Source of the DNA: Brevundimonas sp.
GTDB lineage: Bacteria; Pseudomonadota; Alphaproteobacteria; Caulobacterales; Caulobacteraceae
Reading direction: 5' to 3'
Assembly: GCF_013823285.1 (NCBI RefSeq)
Contig: NZ_PNLV01000005.1
Coordinates: forward strand, 1 to 52,871
Length of the DNA: 52,871 nt
Made by a program: the position numbers and the translations under genes
In this document: piece after piece, positions 42,769 through 52,871 of the stretch
Layout: each line of letters opens with the position of its first letter
Numbering within the stretch: position 1 is the first letter of the stretch
The notes under the pieces: generated by a model
Databases searched by the model: none
The model's input: the letters and a program-made list of their open reading frames with translations, nothing else
Told to the model about the DNA's origin: nothing

Positions 42769-45700
42769 TGGACGGTTCGATCATCGCCATCGACGACCGC
42801 GAGCTGTCGGGCACGCCCGAAGGTCTGGACGCGCGCCTGCTGGCCGAGCATCTGGCCGGGACCGGCGGCACGGCCCTGTTCGTGGCGCGGGATTATGCGC
42901 GGGCGGGCACCTTTGTGCAGGCGTTCCGGTTCTTCGCCCACGACGTTGAAATTCTGGAATATCCGGCGTGGGACTGTCTGCCCTATGACCGCATGAGCCC
43001 GACGCCTGCGGTCTCGGCGCAGCGGATGGCGGCCCTGACCCGGCTGGCCCGGCGGCCCCCTGAAGACAGAACGCCGCTGCTGATCGTCGCCACGGTCGGC
43101 GCCGTGACCCAGCGCACCCCGCCCCGCGAGGCGACCACGGCCGCCGCTTTCGAGACCCGGGTGGGCCGGGAGCTGGATACGGCGGCGCTGGAATCCTATT
43201 TCGCCATCAACGGCTATGTGCGCGCATCGACGGTGTCCGAGCGCGGCGAGTACGCCATTCGGGGCGGCGTCATCGATGTGTTTCCGCCGGGCTTCGACGA
43301 GCCCGTGCGCCTGGATATGTTCGGGCAGGAGCTGGAGTCCATCCGCTCGTTCGATCCGGGGACCCAGCGCTCGACGCAGCAACTGAAGGCGGTCGAGTTG
43401 TCGCCGGTGTCCGAGGTGCTCATGGATGCCGAAGCCGTGTCGCGGTTCCGCCAGGGCTATCTGAACCTGTTCGGCGCGGCGGGGGACGATCCGCTGTACG
43501 CCGCCGTCAGCGCGGGCGCGCGGCGTCAGGGGGCCGAGCATTTCCTACCGCTGTTCTATGAGCGGATGGAGACCTTTTTCGATTATCTGCCCGAAGGTTC
43601 GACCGTCTTCCTCGATCACCATGCGGAGGATGCGCGGGGCGAGCGTCTGACGCTTGCGCGCGACGCCTATGAATCGCGGCGCGAGGCGTCGCAAGGGCGG
43701 GGCGGCTCTGCCTATCGCGCCCTGCCACTGGACAGGTTGTATCTGGATGACGAGGACTGGCGGGCCGTTCTGGCGCCCCGTCCGGTGCGCCGCTTCAGTC
43801 CGTTCCAGAGAGACGGCCAGGATGCCGGCGGCCGTCTGGGCCGCAACTTCGCCGCTGAGCGAGCGCAGGACAGCGTCAATCTGTTCGCTGCCGTGGCCGA
43901 CCACGCCAAGCGCCTGAAAGGGCAGGGCCAGCGCGTTCTGTTCGCCTCGTGGACGGAAGGGTCGTCCGACCGTCTGTCCGCCATGCTGACCGATCACGGG
44001 CTGGATCACATCGTCGCCGTGCGCGACTGGCGCGATGTGAAGGCGGCGCCCGAAGGGCTGTATCTGCGTGCGGTGCTGCCGGTGGACACCGGGTTCATCA
44101 CCGACGATCTGGCGGTGATTTCCGAGACCGACATTCTGGGCGACCGTCTGGCGCGGCCGCGCCGCAAGCGCCGGGCGTCCAACTTCCTGGCCGAGGCCTC
44201 GGCCCTGACCACCGGCGATCTGGTGGTGCACCTGGATCACGGCATCGGCCGCTATGAGGGCCTGAAGACCCTCGAAATTCAGGACGCCCCGCACGACTGT
44301 CTGGAGCTGCTCTATGCGGGCGAATCCAAACTGTATCTGCCGGTCGAGAACATCGACCTGCTGACCCGCTACGGCACCGATTCCGACGGGGTTCAGCTGG
44401 ACCGACTGGGCGGCGCCGGATGGCAGGGGCGCAAGGCCAAGGCCAAGGAACGCCTGCGCGAAATGGCCGAGGGGCTGATCGCCCTGGCCGCCAAGCGCGC
44501 CCTGCGCACCACCGATGCCGTGACCCCGCCGCAGGGTCTGTTCGACGAGTTCTGCGCCCGCTTCCCCTATGAGGAGACGGACGACCAGCTGAACGCCATC
44601 GGCGACGTGCTTGAGGATCTGGGCAAGGGCCAGCCGATGGACCGGCTGATCTGCGGCGACGTGGGCTTCGGCAAGACCGAGGTCGCCCTGCGGGCCGCCT
44701 TCGTGGCGGCCATGAGCGGCATGCAGGTGGCCGTGGTGTGTCCCACCACCCTGCTGTCGCGCCAGCACTACAAGACCTTCACCGACCGCTTCGCCGGCTG
44801 GCCGGTCACCGTGCGGCAGCTGTCGCGCATGGTGCCGGGCAAGGAGGCCAACGAGACCCGCGCGGGGCTGAAGGACGGCTCGGTCGAGATCATCGTGGGC
44901 ACCCATGCGGTGCTGTCCGAACAGGTCGGGTTCAAGAACCTGGGCCTGGTGATCGTGGACGAGGAGCAGCACTTCGGCGTCAAGCACAAGGAGAAGCTGA
45001 AGAACCTGCGGGCGGACGTGCACCTGCTGACCCTGACCGCGACGCCCATTCCGCGCACCCTGCAGATGGCCCTGACCGGCATCCGCGAGATGTCGATCAT
45101 CGCCACCCCGCCGGTCGACCGTCTGGCCGTGCGCACCTATGTGGCGCCGTGGGATCCGGTGATGGTGCGCGAGGCCCTGCTGCGCGAGAAGTATCGTGGC
45201 GGTCAGGCCTATTACGTGGCGCCGCGCCTGTCGGATCTCCCGGACATCGAGAAATTCCTGCGCGAACAGGTCCCCGAGGTGAAGTTCGTGGTGGGCCACG
45301 GCCAGCTGGCGCCGACCCAGCTGGAGGAGGTCATGGGTGCCTTCTACGAGGGGGCCTATGACGTGCTGGTGTCCACCACCATCGTGGAATCGGGCCTCGA
45401 TATCCCCACGGCCAACACACTGATCGTGCACCGGGCGGACATGTTCGGTCTGGCCCAGCTGTATCAGATCCGGGGCCGGGTGGGCCGTTCCAAGGCGCGG
45501 GCCTTCGCCTATCTGACCACCGATCCGAAGAAGCCCATGACCCTGTCCGCCGAGCGGCGCCTTCAGGTGCTGCAGTCGCTGGACAATCTGGGGGCCGGCT
45601 TCCAGCTGGCCAGCCACGATCTGGACCAGCGCGGCGGCGGCAATCTACTGGGCGACGAACAGTCGGGTCACATCCGCGAGGTGGGCGTCGAGCTGTACCA

Positions 45701-46214
45701 GCAGATGCTGGAGGACGCGGTCGCCGAGCTGCGTGAAAAGGGCGAACAGGCCCCCGACCGTGGCTGGTCGCCCCAGATCAATGTGGGCGCGGCCGTCCTG
45801 ATTCCAGAGAGTTATGTGCCGGACCTGAATGTCCGTCTCAGCCTGTATCGCCGCCTGTCGGACGCCGAACAGTCCACCGACCGCGAGGCCCTGGCCGCCG
45901 AACTGATCGATCGTTTCGGGCCGCTGCCGGACGAGGCGGCGCAACTGCTGCGCATCGTGGAGATCAAGGCCAACTGCCGCACGGCCAACATCGCCAAGAT
46001 CGACATGGGCCCAATGGGGGCGGTGCTGACCCTGAGGAACGACACCTTCCCCAATCCCATGGGTCTGGTGGGCGTCATCCAGAGGAACCCGGCCGCGTGG
46101 AAGATCCGCCCCGACCAGAAGATTGTGGTCAAGGGCGACTGGCCCGCGGCGGAAGACCGGCTGAAGGCCGCCGAACGCATGACGGCGGCCCTGGCGAAGG
46201 TGGCGACGGCCTAG
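42768..46214 (+). CDS. mfd: Transcription-repair coupling factor Mfd
   Basis: 1148-aa SF2 translocase that removes stalled RNA polymerase and recruits UvrA. The N-terminal UvrB-like module (about 1-330; EYPAWDCLPYDRMSPTPAV, RGEYAIRGGVIDVFPPG) is followed by the RNAP-interacting CarD-like domain (LTTGDLVVHLDHGIGRYEGL) and the helicase core: MDRLICGDVGFGKTEVALRAA, VIVDEEQHFGVKHKE, LTLTATPIPRTLQ, STTIVESGLDIP, QIRGRVGRS. The C-terminal TRCF domain starts near FQLASHDLDQRGGGNLLG. GTG 42765 is an alternative start. The stop codon overlaps the phoX stop in CTAG. An SOS box upstream suggests DNA-damage control. Confidence 0.96.
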   Translation: MDGSIIAIDDRELSGTPEGLDARLLAEHLAGTGGTALFVARDYARAGTFVQAFRFFAHDVEILEYPAWDCLPYDRMSPTPAVSAQRMAALTRLARRPPEDRTPLLIVATVGAVTQRTPPREATTAAAFETRVGRELDTAALESYFAINGYVRASTVSERGEYAIRGGVIDVFPPGFDEPVRLDMFGQELESIRSFDPGTQRSTQQLKAVELSPVSEVLMDAEAVSRFRQGYLNLFGAAGDDPLYAAVSAGARRQGAEHFLPLFYERMETFFDYLPEGSTVFLDHHAEDARGERLTLARDAYESRREASQGRGGSAYRALPLDRLYLDDEDWRAVLAPRPVRRFSPFQRDGQDAGGRLGRNFAAERAQDSVNLFAAVADHAKRLKGQGQRVLFASWTEGSSDRLSAMLTDHGLDHIVAVRDWRDVKAAPEGLYLRAVLPVDTGFITDDLAVISETDILGDRLARPRRKRRASNFLAEASALTTGDLVVHLDHGIGRYEGLKTLEIQDAPHDCLELLYAGESKLYLPVENIDLLTRYGTDSDGVQLDRLGGAGWQGRKAKAKERLREMAEGLIALAAKRALRTTDAVTPPQGLFDEFCARFPYEETDDQLNAIGDVLEDLGKGQPMDRLICGDVGFGKTEVALRAAFVAAMSGMQVAVVCPTTLLSRQHYKTFTDRFAGWPVTVRQLSRMVPGKEANETRAGLKDGSVEIIVGTHAVLSEQVGFKNLGLVIVDEEQHFGVKHKEKLKNLRADVHLLTLTATPIPRTLQMALTGIREMSIIATPPVDRLAVRTYVAPWDPVMVREALLREKYRGGQAYYVAPRLSDLPDIEKFLREQVPEVKFVVGHGQLAPTQLEEVMGAFYEGAYDVLVSTTIVESGLDIPTANTLIVHRADMFGLAQLYQIRGRVGRSKARAFAYLTTDPKKPMTLSAERRLQVLQSLDNLGAGFQLASHDLDQRGGGNLLGDEQSGHIREVGVELYQQMLEDAVAELREKGEQAPDRGWSPQINVGAAVLIPESYVPDLNVRLSLYRRLSDAEQSTDREALAAELIDRFGPLPDEAAQLLRIVEIKANCRTANIAKIDMGPMGAVLTLRNDTFPNPMGLVGVIQRNPAAWKIRPDQKIVVKGDWPAAEDRLKAAERMTAALAKVATA

Positions 46215-47641
46215 ATTCTGAAGGCGTCCCAGGGGCCGGTGATGGCGAGGGTCGCGCCGGGGGAATACAGGTTCACGAACATCACCCGGCCGTCCGGCGA
46301 CCAGCAGGCGCCGGCGAACTCGGTGTTCGATCCGCCCGGCTCCTCGATGTCCAGGGCGTTGCGCGCGATCGCATAGATGCGGCCGTCGGGCGTCACGCCC
46401 TTCACATGCTGGATGCCGCTCTGCTTGTCCTCGCAGCCGATGACGTGGCCGTTGGGGGCGACTGTGATGTTGTCCACGTAATCCAGCACCGCCCGGTCGC
46501 CGGATTCCACGAACAGGGTCAGATGGCCGGGCTCGTCCGCCTCGCCAGGCTGACCTTCGAAGCGGCTGGGGTCATAGCGCATGATCTGGCCGCACTCGGC
46601 GGGGCCGCCGGAGGTGCAAGTGAAATAGAGGTGATCCCCGGCCCAGTGCAGGCCCTCGCCGCGCGCGAACACGGCCGCGCCCGCCGCATGGCCGCGCAGG
46701 TGCAGATCGGCGTCGGGGCTCTCCACGTCGTCCATGTCGATCCAGCGCACGGCCTTGCGCTCCCCCTGGGCCCAGTAGTGGCCGTGCCAGTTTCGGGTGT
46801 CGCCGCGCTCCGCGTCGATCAGCACCAGGGCCTGCAGCCGCCCGCCCCGGTGCAGGTTGCGCCGGTCGTTGGGCAGGTAGCGGTAGAACAGGCTGTCACG
46901 CACGTCCTCGGTTAGATAGGCCACGCCGGTGCGCGGGTCGATGCACACAGCCTCGTGCCGGAACCGGCCCATGGCGCGGATCGGCAGGGGTTCGACGGCG
47001 GCGCGCTCGGTCGCCGGCACCTCGAACACCCAGCCGTGGTCCTGGGGCAGGCCATCGGCGACGCCGTCGGTGGTCTCCTCGCAGGACAGCCACGAGCCCC
47101 ACGGCGTGATGCCGCCGGCGCAGTTGTTGTTGGTCCCCGCCAGGCTCAGATGCTGACGCTCGGTCTGGCCGGTGCGCAGGTTGTAGATGACGGTGGATGT
47201 GCCGCCCGCCACCGGGGCGCCGTCGGACTGGCGGCCGTAGATGCGGTCCCAGTTGAAATCGTCGTCCTGATCGGGCCGGGCGAAGGCGCCGAGAGGGGCT
47301 TCCTCGTGGTCCAATTCGTGATTGCGGACCAGGGCGACCCTATCGCTGTCCAGGGCGAAACAGCCCATGCCGTCAAACTTGTCCGGGGTCACCAGACCGT
47401 CGTCCATGCGCTGCCCCACGCGCGAGATCACGCGATAGGAGAAGCCCTCGGGCAGATCCAGCAGGCCCTCCGGGTCCGGGCGCATGGGGCCGTAACCGAA
47501 CACCTCGTTGCGGGACGGGCCGTCAACGAATCCTCGAGCGGCGGGAACCTGTCCCTGGGCGACGGCCTGGGCGCGGACGGCGTAGGCGGACAGGGCGGCG
47601 GCGGTGGCGGAGGCCATGAAGGCGCGGCGGGACTGGATCAT
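46211..47641 (-). CDS. phoX: PhoX family alkaline phosphatase
   Basis: 476-aa exported phosphatase (DUF839/PhoX) releasing phosphate from organic esters, using Ca2+ and Fe3+. A Tat signal starts with SRRAFMASATAAAL, so it is exported folded. Active-site blocks of PhoX are visible: ALVRNHELDHEEAP, SLAGTNNNCAGGITPWGSWLSCEE, GRFRHEAVCIDP, DDRVDSLFYRYLP-like VRDSLFYRYLP, and DNITVAPNGHVIGCED, GACWSPDGRVMFVN near the C-terminus. Single gene, convergent with mfd (shared CTAG stop). I saw no clear Pho box in the 36-base gap to the next gene. Confidence 0.9.
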   Translation of the reverse strand: MIQSRRAFMASATAAALSAYAVRAQAVAQGQVPAARGFVDGPSRNEVFGYGPMRPDPEGLLDLPEGFSYRVISRVGQRMDDGLVTPDKFDGMGCFALDSDRVALVRNHELDHEEAPLGAFARPDQDDDFNWDRIYGRQSDGAPVAGGTSTVIYNLRTGQTERQHLSLAGTNNNCAGGITPWGSWLSCEETTDGVADGLPQDHGWVFEVPATERAAVEPLPIRAMGRFRHEAVCIDPRTGVAYLTEDVRDSLFYRYLPNDRRNLHRGGRLQALVLIDAERGDTRNWHGHYWAQGERKAVRWIDMDDVESPDADLHLRGHAAGAAVFARGEGLHWAGDHLYFTCTSGGPAECGQIMRYDPSRFEGQPGEADEPGHLTLFVESGDRAVLDYVDNITVAPNGHVIGCEDKQSGIQHVKGVTPDGRIYAIARNALDIEEPGGSNTEFAGACWSPDGRVMFVNLYSPGATLAITGPWDAFRI

Positions 47642-47677
47642 AGTCGCCTCCTAGCAACCCAGGGTCACGGTTTCATG

Positions 47678-48283
47678 TCAGCGGGCGGACGAACGCCACA
47701 ATCGCATCGCCACAGCGATGATCACGACCATGAAGGCGGCCTCCAGCACACGCTGGGCCCCGCCATGCCACGGGAATTCGGGGGCGATCAGGGGAAGGCT
47801 CAGGGCGGCGACCCCGGCGCAGATCATGACCAGCGGGAACAGCCGCGACCAGCCGTCCAGACCGCGCAGGCCCAGCGCAAGCATGAACAGGCCCAACACG
47901 CCGCTCAGATAGCCGAGACCGCCAAACAGATCGTGCAGTTGCTGGGCCACGCTGGGGTCGTTGCGCGCACACTCGAAGTCACACGCATAGACGCCGGCTC
48001 CCAGAAGCCCGAGCCCATTGATGGCCAGCAGGATTACGCCTGCCGTGCGCATCGCCGAGAAGGGCAGGGCCATCAGAAACAGCAGCCAGAAAGCGATCAG
48101 CAGCACGCTGGTGGCGATGAACAGCGCACTGATCGTCGGCCCGTGAGGCGCGCCCGTCGCGCCCATCTCGCTGATGTGCTGGTGGAGGGAACTGTAGCCC
48201 GGGTAGCCGAGGGGGCCGATCAGGATGACGCCCGCCATCACCACCACATAGGCGATCCCCAACATTGCGGTCAGACGGTTCAT
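47678..48283 (-). CDS. DUF998 membrane protein
   Basis: 201-aa polytopic membrane protein with six hydrophobic segments. The first loop, PGYSSLHQHISEMGATGAPHG, is the DUF998 hallmark (HxISE region). Two cysteines (YACDFECARND) sit in an outer loop. The function of DUF998 is unknown. It starts with ATG 48283, overlapping the acyltransferase gene upstream by four bases, so the two are coupled. Confidence 0.85.
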   Translation of the reverse strand: MNRLTAMLGIAYVVVMAGVILIGPLGYPGYSSLHQHISEMGATGAPHGPTISALFIATSVLLIAFWLLFLMALPFSAMRTAGVILLAINGLGLLGAGVYACDFECARNDPSVAQQLHDLFGGLGYLSGVLGLFMLALGLRGLDGWSRLFPLVMICAGVAALSLPLIAPEFPWHGGAQRVLEAAFMVVIIAVAMRLWRSSAR

Positions 48284-49509
48284 CGCTCTGTCTCCGGCGC
48301 TCGTGCAGGCCGAATCCCTAGCACAAGGCCGAACCAGCCGATGCGTCGGGCGATCTCATAGGTGAGCCAGCAGCCCAGCACCGTGATCCCGATGATGAGG
48401 CCGGCCTCGGCGATCAAGGGCAGGCCCAGTTTGGCCAGATGATGCCCGGCCACGACGATGATCGTCTGGTGCGCGATGTAGAAGGGGAACACGCCGATGG
48501 TCAGATAGCGCAACAGAGGCCCGCCGCGCGTCAGGTATCGCGCGCCATAGCCAAGGATGGCGGCGATGAAGCTCCATTGCTGGATTGCATAGACCAGCCG
48601 CATGATGCGGCGCAGGGCGTCGGTGGGAACCGTCGCAGAGGCTTCGGGGAAGCTGAGCACATAGGCAGTCCACCCGATCCAGCCGATCAGGCCCAGGATC
48701 AAGGCCGGCAGACGAATGCGGATGAAGCCCTGCTTCAGTGTCTCGGATCGCGCGATCAGGAAGCCGAACAGGAAGGCCGAGAAGGACAGGGCGTGGTTGT
48801 ACCAGTCGTCGGTCAGGGCGTGGGTGACCGGGAACATAGGCGCCAGCAGCCAGCGGATCGCCGCCAGAAACAGGATCGGCCAGATCAGCAGGCCCCAGCC
48901 GGACAGCGCCTTCTCAAGGATGCCGCCCAGCCGCTTGAGCGCGCCGCGCGTCGTGGCGAGCAGCCCGGCCAACAAGAGCGAATAGACCAGCAGGTAGGCC
49001 ACGAACCACATGTGGTTCCAGGTGGGCGTGATCAGGCAGCCGTCGCCGTCGCACCAATTCCCGGAGGCGGTCGCATACCGGATCCAGAAATCAGCGGTAT
49101 GGGCGTTGTGATAGGGATCGGCGCCGGGAAAGTAGCCGCGCAGGGCCTCGACGATCTCGTAATAGCTCTGGGGCGGCACGATCACGAACATGGCGAAGAT
49201 CAGCGGCGGCAGCAGACGGAGCAGCCGCGATCCCGCCAGTCGTCCCGCGCCCGCGCCCTGGCGCTCCAGCCCATCGAACAGGAACCGCGTCGCCGCGCCG
49301 GACACCAGAAACAGCAGGGTCAGCCGCCAGGGATTGGTCAGCAACATGGCGGGGATCAGCCCGTCCACTTGGTGACTGCTCTTCACGTGCCAGCCCCAGG
49401 GCACGTAGAACATGCCGACGTGATACAGAATCAACAGCAGGAAGGCGCCGACCCGGACCCAGTCCAGGTCGTGCCGGCGAGAGGGTGTCGATGCGAGGTC
49501 GGCGGTCAT
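48280..49509 (-). CDS. Acyltransferase family 3 membrane protein (MdoC-like)
   Basis: 409-aa acyltransferase-3 protein with about 10 membrane segments, which acylates carbohydrates or other exported molecules. The N-terminus RRHDLDWVRVGAFLLLILYHVGMFYVP carries the catalytic-type His after the first segment, and LTLLFLVSGAATRFLFD the conserved Ser-Gly-Arg region. WNHMWFVAYLLVYSLLL and YIAHQTIIVV are also typical of glucan-modifying relatives. The substrate is unknown. It is first gene of a two-gene unit with DUF998 and divergent from a LytTR regulator 112 bases away. Confidence 0.87.
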   Translation of the reverse strand: MTADLASTPSRRHDLDWVRVGAFLLLILYHVGMFYVPWGWHVKSSHQVDGLIPAMLLTNPWRLTLLFLVSGAATRFLFDGLERQGAGAGRLAGSRLLRLLPPLIFAMFVIVPPQSYYEIVEALRGYFPGADPYHNAHTADFWIRYATASGNWCDGDGCLITPTWNHMWFVAYLLVYSLLLAGLLATTRGALKRLGGILEKALSGWGLLIWPILFLAAIRWLLAPMFPVTHALTDDWYNHALSFSAFLFGFLIARSETLKQGFIRIRLPALILGLIGWIGWTAYVLSFPEASATVPTDALRRIMRLVYAIQQWSFIAAILGYGARYLTRGGPLLRYLTIGVFPFYIAHQTIIVVAGHHLAKLGLPLIAEAGLIIGITVLGCWLTYEIARRIGWFGLVLGIRPARAPETER

Positions 49510-49537
49510 GTTGAGGTCCGTTCGTGGTGATCGCGCC

Positions 49538-49588
49538 GCCGGTGTGGCGCGGGCCGGCGCGTCGCCTCAACCGGCCGGTGACGCGCGG
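49538..49588. promoter_or_regulatory. Direct repeats between acyltransferase and LytTR genes
   Basis: GCCGGTGTGGCGCGG (49538-49552) and GCCGGTGACGCGCGG (49574-49588) match at 13 of 15 positions, 36 bases apart, within the 112-base divergent region. Spaced direct repeats suit LytTR regulators, but these do not match the classic LytTR consensus, so operator function is only a suggestion. Confidence 0.35.
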
Positions 49589-49621
49589 CGGGATTGCGGG
49601 GACAAGCGGACGGATGCGGTG

Positions 49622-50428
49622 ATGAACGGCGCTTCAGACGTGACGGACGGCGAGGCTCGGAAAGCTTTCTGGACCGGGGCGGCGGTCATCGTTCCGATCA
49701 CTGCGGCCGTGGGCGTGGTGAACGCCCTGACAGTCATCTCCGACCGTCCGGATTTCGCGGTGTGGGAGCCATGGTCATGGGAGGCGACCAGCGCCCTGGT
49801 GATCCTGTCCCTGATCTGGATTCCATGGCTGGCGTTGATGCGTGCGCCGCCAGGGGCCTCTCCCTGGCCGCGCGTGGCCATCACCCACGCCGCCGCTCTG
49901 CTGGTTTTCTCCGCCCTGCACGTGGCCGGCTTCGTGCTGCTGCGCGAGGCGATCTATGCCTTGCAGGGCGCTGAGTACGACTTCGGAAACATCGCCGAGC
50001 GGTTTCCCTATGAGCTGCGTAAGGACGCCCTGAGTTATCTGGCGCTGACAGCCACCTTCTGGATCGCTCTCAGACTGCGCGAGCCGCCCCCTGCGCATCA
50101 GTCATCGCCCATGTTCGATATCCGCGACGGGGCCCGCATCATCCGCGTCAGGGGGGACGAGATTCTCGCCGTGACGGCGGCGGGGAACTACGTCGAATTC
50201 AACCTGAGCGACGGCCGTCTCCCGCTGATGCGGACGACCCTGGCCAAGCTGGAGGCCGACCTGGCGCCGCTTGGCCTGATCCGCACGCACCGCTCATGGC
50301 TGATCAATCCGGCGCACCTGACGGGACTGGAGCCGGACGGCTCCGGCGACTGGACGGTCGAGTTGGGGACGATCCGCGCGCCGCTGTCACGGCGCTATCC
50401 GGCGGCTCTGGAACGACTGAGGGGATAA
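49622..50428 (+). CDS. Membrane-bound LytTR transcriptional regulator
   Basis: 268-aa protein with four N-terminal membrane segments (about residues 16-36, 52-70, 82-105, 134-152) and a C-terminal LytTR DNA-binding domain (about 170-268): IIRVRGDEILAVTAAGNYVEF, LMRTTLAKLEADLAPLGLIRTHRSWLINPAHL, and TIRAPLSRRYPAAL. It has no response-regulator receiver domain, so it probably senses a membrane signal directly. ATG 49622 is used; the open frame to 49508 has no support. Its divergent position suggests it controls the acyltransferase-DUF998 pair and itself. Confidence 0.86.
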   Translation: MNGASDVTDGEARKAFWTGAAVIVPITAAVGVVNALTVISDRPDFAVWEPWSWEATSALVILSLIWIPWLALMRAPPGASPWPRVAITHAAALLVFSALHVAGFVLLREAIYALQGAEYDFGNIAERFPYELRKDALSYLALTATFWIALRLREPPPAHQSSPMFDIRDGARIIRVRGDEILAVTAAGNYVEFNLSDGRLPLMRTTLAKLEADLAPLGLIRTHRSWLINPAHLTGLEPDGSGDWTVELGTIRAPLSRRYPAALERLRG

Positions 50429-50495
50429 CCCCCGCGCTTGCCAGCATCCGACCCATGGCCTACCCCTCGCGCCCGGAATCACACGGAGACATGTC

Positions 50496-51452
50496 ATGAC
50501 CGCAGGACCCCTTCTGGCCCTTCTTTTCCCCGGTCAGGGCAGCCAGAGCGTGGGCATGGGCGCGCAATTGGCCGACGCCTTTCCCGCGGCCCGCGAGGTG
50601 TTCCAGGAAGTGGACGACGCCCTGGGCCAGAAGCTCAGCATGATCATGCGCGAAGGCCCCGAGGACCAGCTGACCCTGACCGAGAACGCACAGCCGGCCC
50701 TGATGGCCGTGTCGCTGGCGGTGATCCGGGCGCTGAAGGTGGAGTTCGGCGTGGACGTGTCGCAAGCCGCCTTCGTGGCCGGCCATTCGCTGGGCGAGTA
50801 TTCGGCCCTGGCGGCGGCGGGCGCCCTGTCGGTGGCGGACACGGCGCGCCTGCTGAAGCTGCGCGGGCAGTCGATGCAGAAGGCCGTGCCGGTGGGCAAG
50901 GGGGCCATGGCCTCGCTGATCGGGCCGAAGTCCGATCTGGCCCTGGCGGAAGAGGCGGCGAAGGCCGGCTCGGCGCTGGGCGTGTGCGTCGTGGCCAACG
51001 ACAACAACAACGGCAATGTGGTGATCTCGGGCGAGAAGGCCGCCGTGGACCGGGCCATCGAGAAGGCCAAGGAACTGGGGGCGCGCGCCATCCCGCTGAA
51101 CGTCTCGGCGCCGTTCCATTGCCCCCTGATGCAGCCGGCCGCCGAGGCCATGGCCGACGCCCTGGCCGACGCCAGGATCGTGACGCCGGTGGTGCCCGTG
51201 GTCGCCAACGTCACCGCCAGTCCCGAATCCGACCCGGAGGTGATCCGCCGCCTTCTGGTGGAGCAGGTCACCGGCCGCGTGCGCTGGCGCGAATCCATGG
51301 AGTGGATGGCCGCCGAAGGCGGCGTGCTGCGGTTCGCGGAGGTGGGCTCGGGCAAGGTCCTGACCGGCATGGCCAAGCGCATCGCGCCCGACGCCGAGAG
51401 CGTCGCCCTGAACGGGCCGGAAGAGCTGGAAGCGTTCGCCCGGTCTCTGTGA
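50496..51452 (+). CDS. fabD: Malonyl-CoA--ACP transacylase
   Basis: 318-aa enzyme loading malonyl groups from CoA onto ACP for fatty acid synthesis. FPGQGSQSVGMG is at the N-terminus, the nucleophile Ser98 in GHSLGEYSAL, and the catalytic His in NVSAPFHCPLM (near 209). The C-terminus GSGKVLTGMAKRI is standard. GGAG eight bases before ATG 50496 supports the start. fabG and acpP, often next to fabD, do not follow; ligA converges instead after seven bases. Confidence 0.95.
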   Translation: MTAGPLLALLFPGQGSQSVGMGAQLADAFPAAREVFQEVDDALGQKLSMIMREGPEDQLTLTENAQPALMAVSLAVIRALKVEFGVDVSQAAFVAGHSLGEYSALAAAGALSVADTARLLKLRGQSMQKAVPVGKGAMASLIGPKSDLALAEEAAKAGSALGVCVVANDNNNGNVVISGEKAAVDRAIEKAKELGARAIPLNVSAPFHCPLMQPAAEAMADALADARIVTPVVPVVANVTASPESDPEVIRRLLVEQVTGRVRWRESMEWMAAEGGVLRFAEVGSGKVLTGMAKRIAPDAESVALNGPEELEAFARSL

Positions 51453-51459
51453 AGGCGCC

Positions 51460-52871
<1,412 letters not shown>

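Overview
The window looks like chromosomal DNA of an alphaproteobacterium of the Caulobacterales, most likely Brevundimonas or a close relative. The grounds are high G+C with dense, overlapping genes, the alphaproteobacterial order pyrH-frr-uppS-cdsA-dxr-rseP-bamA-skp-lpxD-fabZ-lpxA-lpxI-lpxB, LpxI (not LpxH) as UDP-diacylglucosamine hydrolase, a two-domain cold-shock protein, an NDUFS4-like complex I subunit, and an SOS box of the alphaproteobacterial type (GTTC-N7-GTTC). The genus is an inference; no rRNA is present to test it.

140-12958 is one rightward envelope block: UMP kinase and ribosome recycling factor, undecaprenyl-PP synthase, CDP-diglyceride synthase, DXP reductoisomerase, site-2 protease, BamA, an OmpH/Skp chaperone, then lipid A enzymes whose reading frames overlap by 4-8 bases. 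12922-16799 runs leftward: a DUF305 membrane protein, an unrecognised low-GC orphan, citrate synthase with a clear terminator, and gltX. gltX and comEC start back to back on a single CATG. comEC meets a small membrane gene coupled to phaC (class I PHA synthase). A lipoprotein and recJ follow, then tRNA-Glu, a double cold-shock protein and a DUF192 protein.

25213-25993 is a tRNA-Pro gene with a 48-bp duplicate of its 3' half 703 bp downstream: the scar of an integrated element, now about 655 bp with one possible ORF remnant. Next come an EAL phosphodiesterase, mntP preceded by a yybP-ykoY manganese riboswitch, a K+/H+ antiporter, the NDUFS4-like gene, a three-copy tandem repeat and tRNA-Arg.

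29513-32331 is a small accessory-looking locus: a TPR protein with a hydrolase-like domain lacking the serine nucleophile, an N-terminally truncated GSCFA protein, and a divergent PhyH-type dioxygenase. Then come metC, an orphan amino-acid-binding lipoprotein, and the leftward set phrB-cfa-sseA. kdsA and a DUF3089 protein (serine nucleophile replaced by glutamate) face recG. A perfect SOS box lies between recG and sdhE-mfd. phoX, DUF998 and acyltransferase-3 genes, a divergent membrane LytTR regulator, fabD and the 3' part of ligA finish the window.

Most of the content is core metabolism. I found no CRISPR array, transposase, integrase or obvious novel defence system. The most informative signals are the tRNA-Pro scar, the riboswitch, the SOS box, the tandem repeats before tRNA-Arg, the GSCFA/PhyH locus, and the overlapping of nearly all convergent gene pairs at their stop codons.
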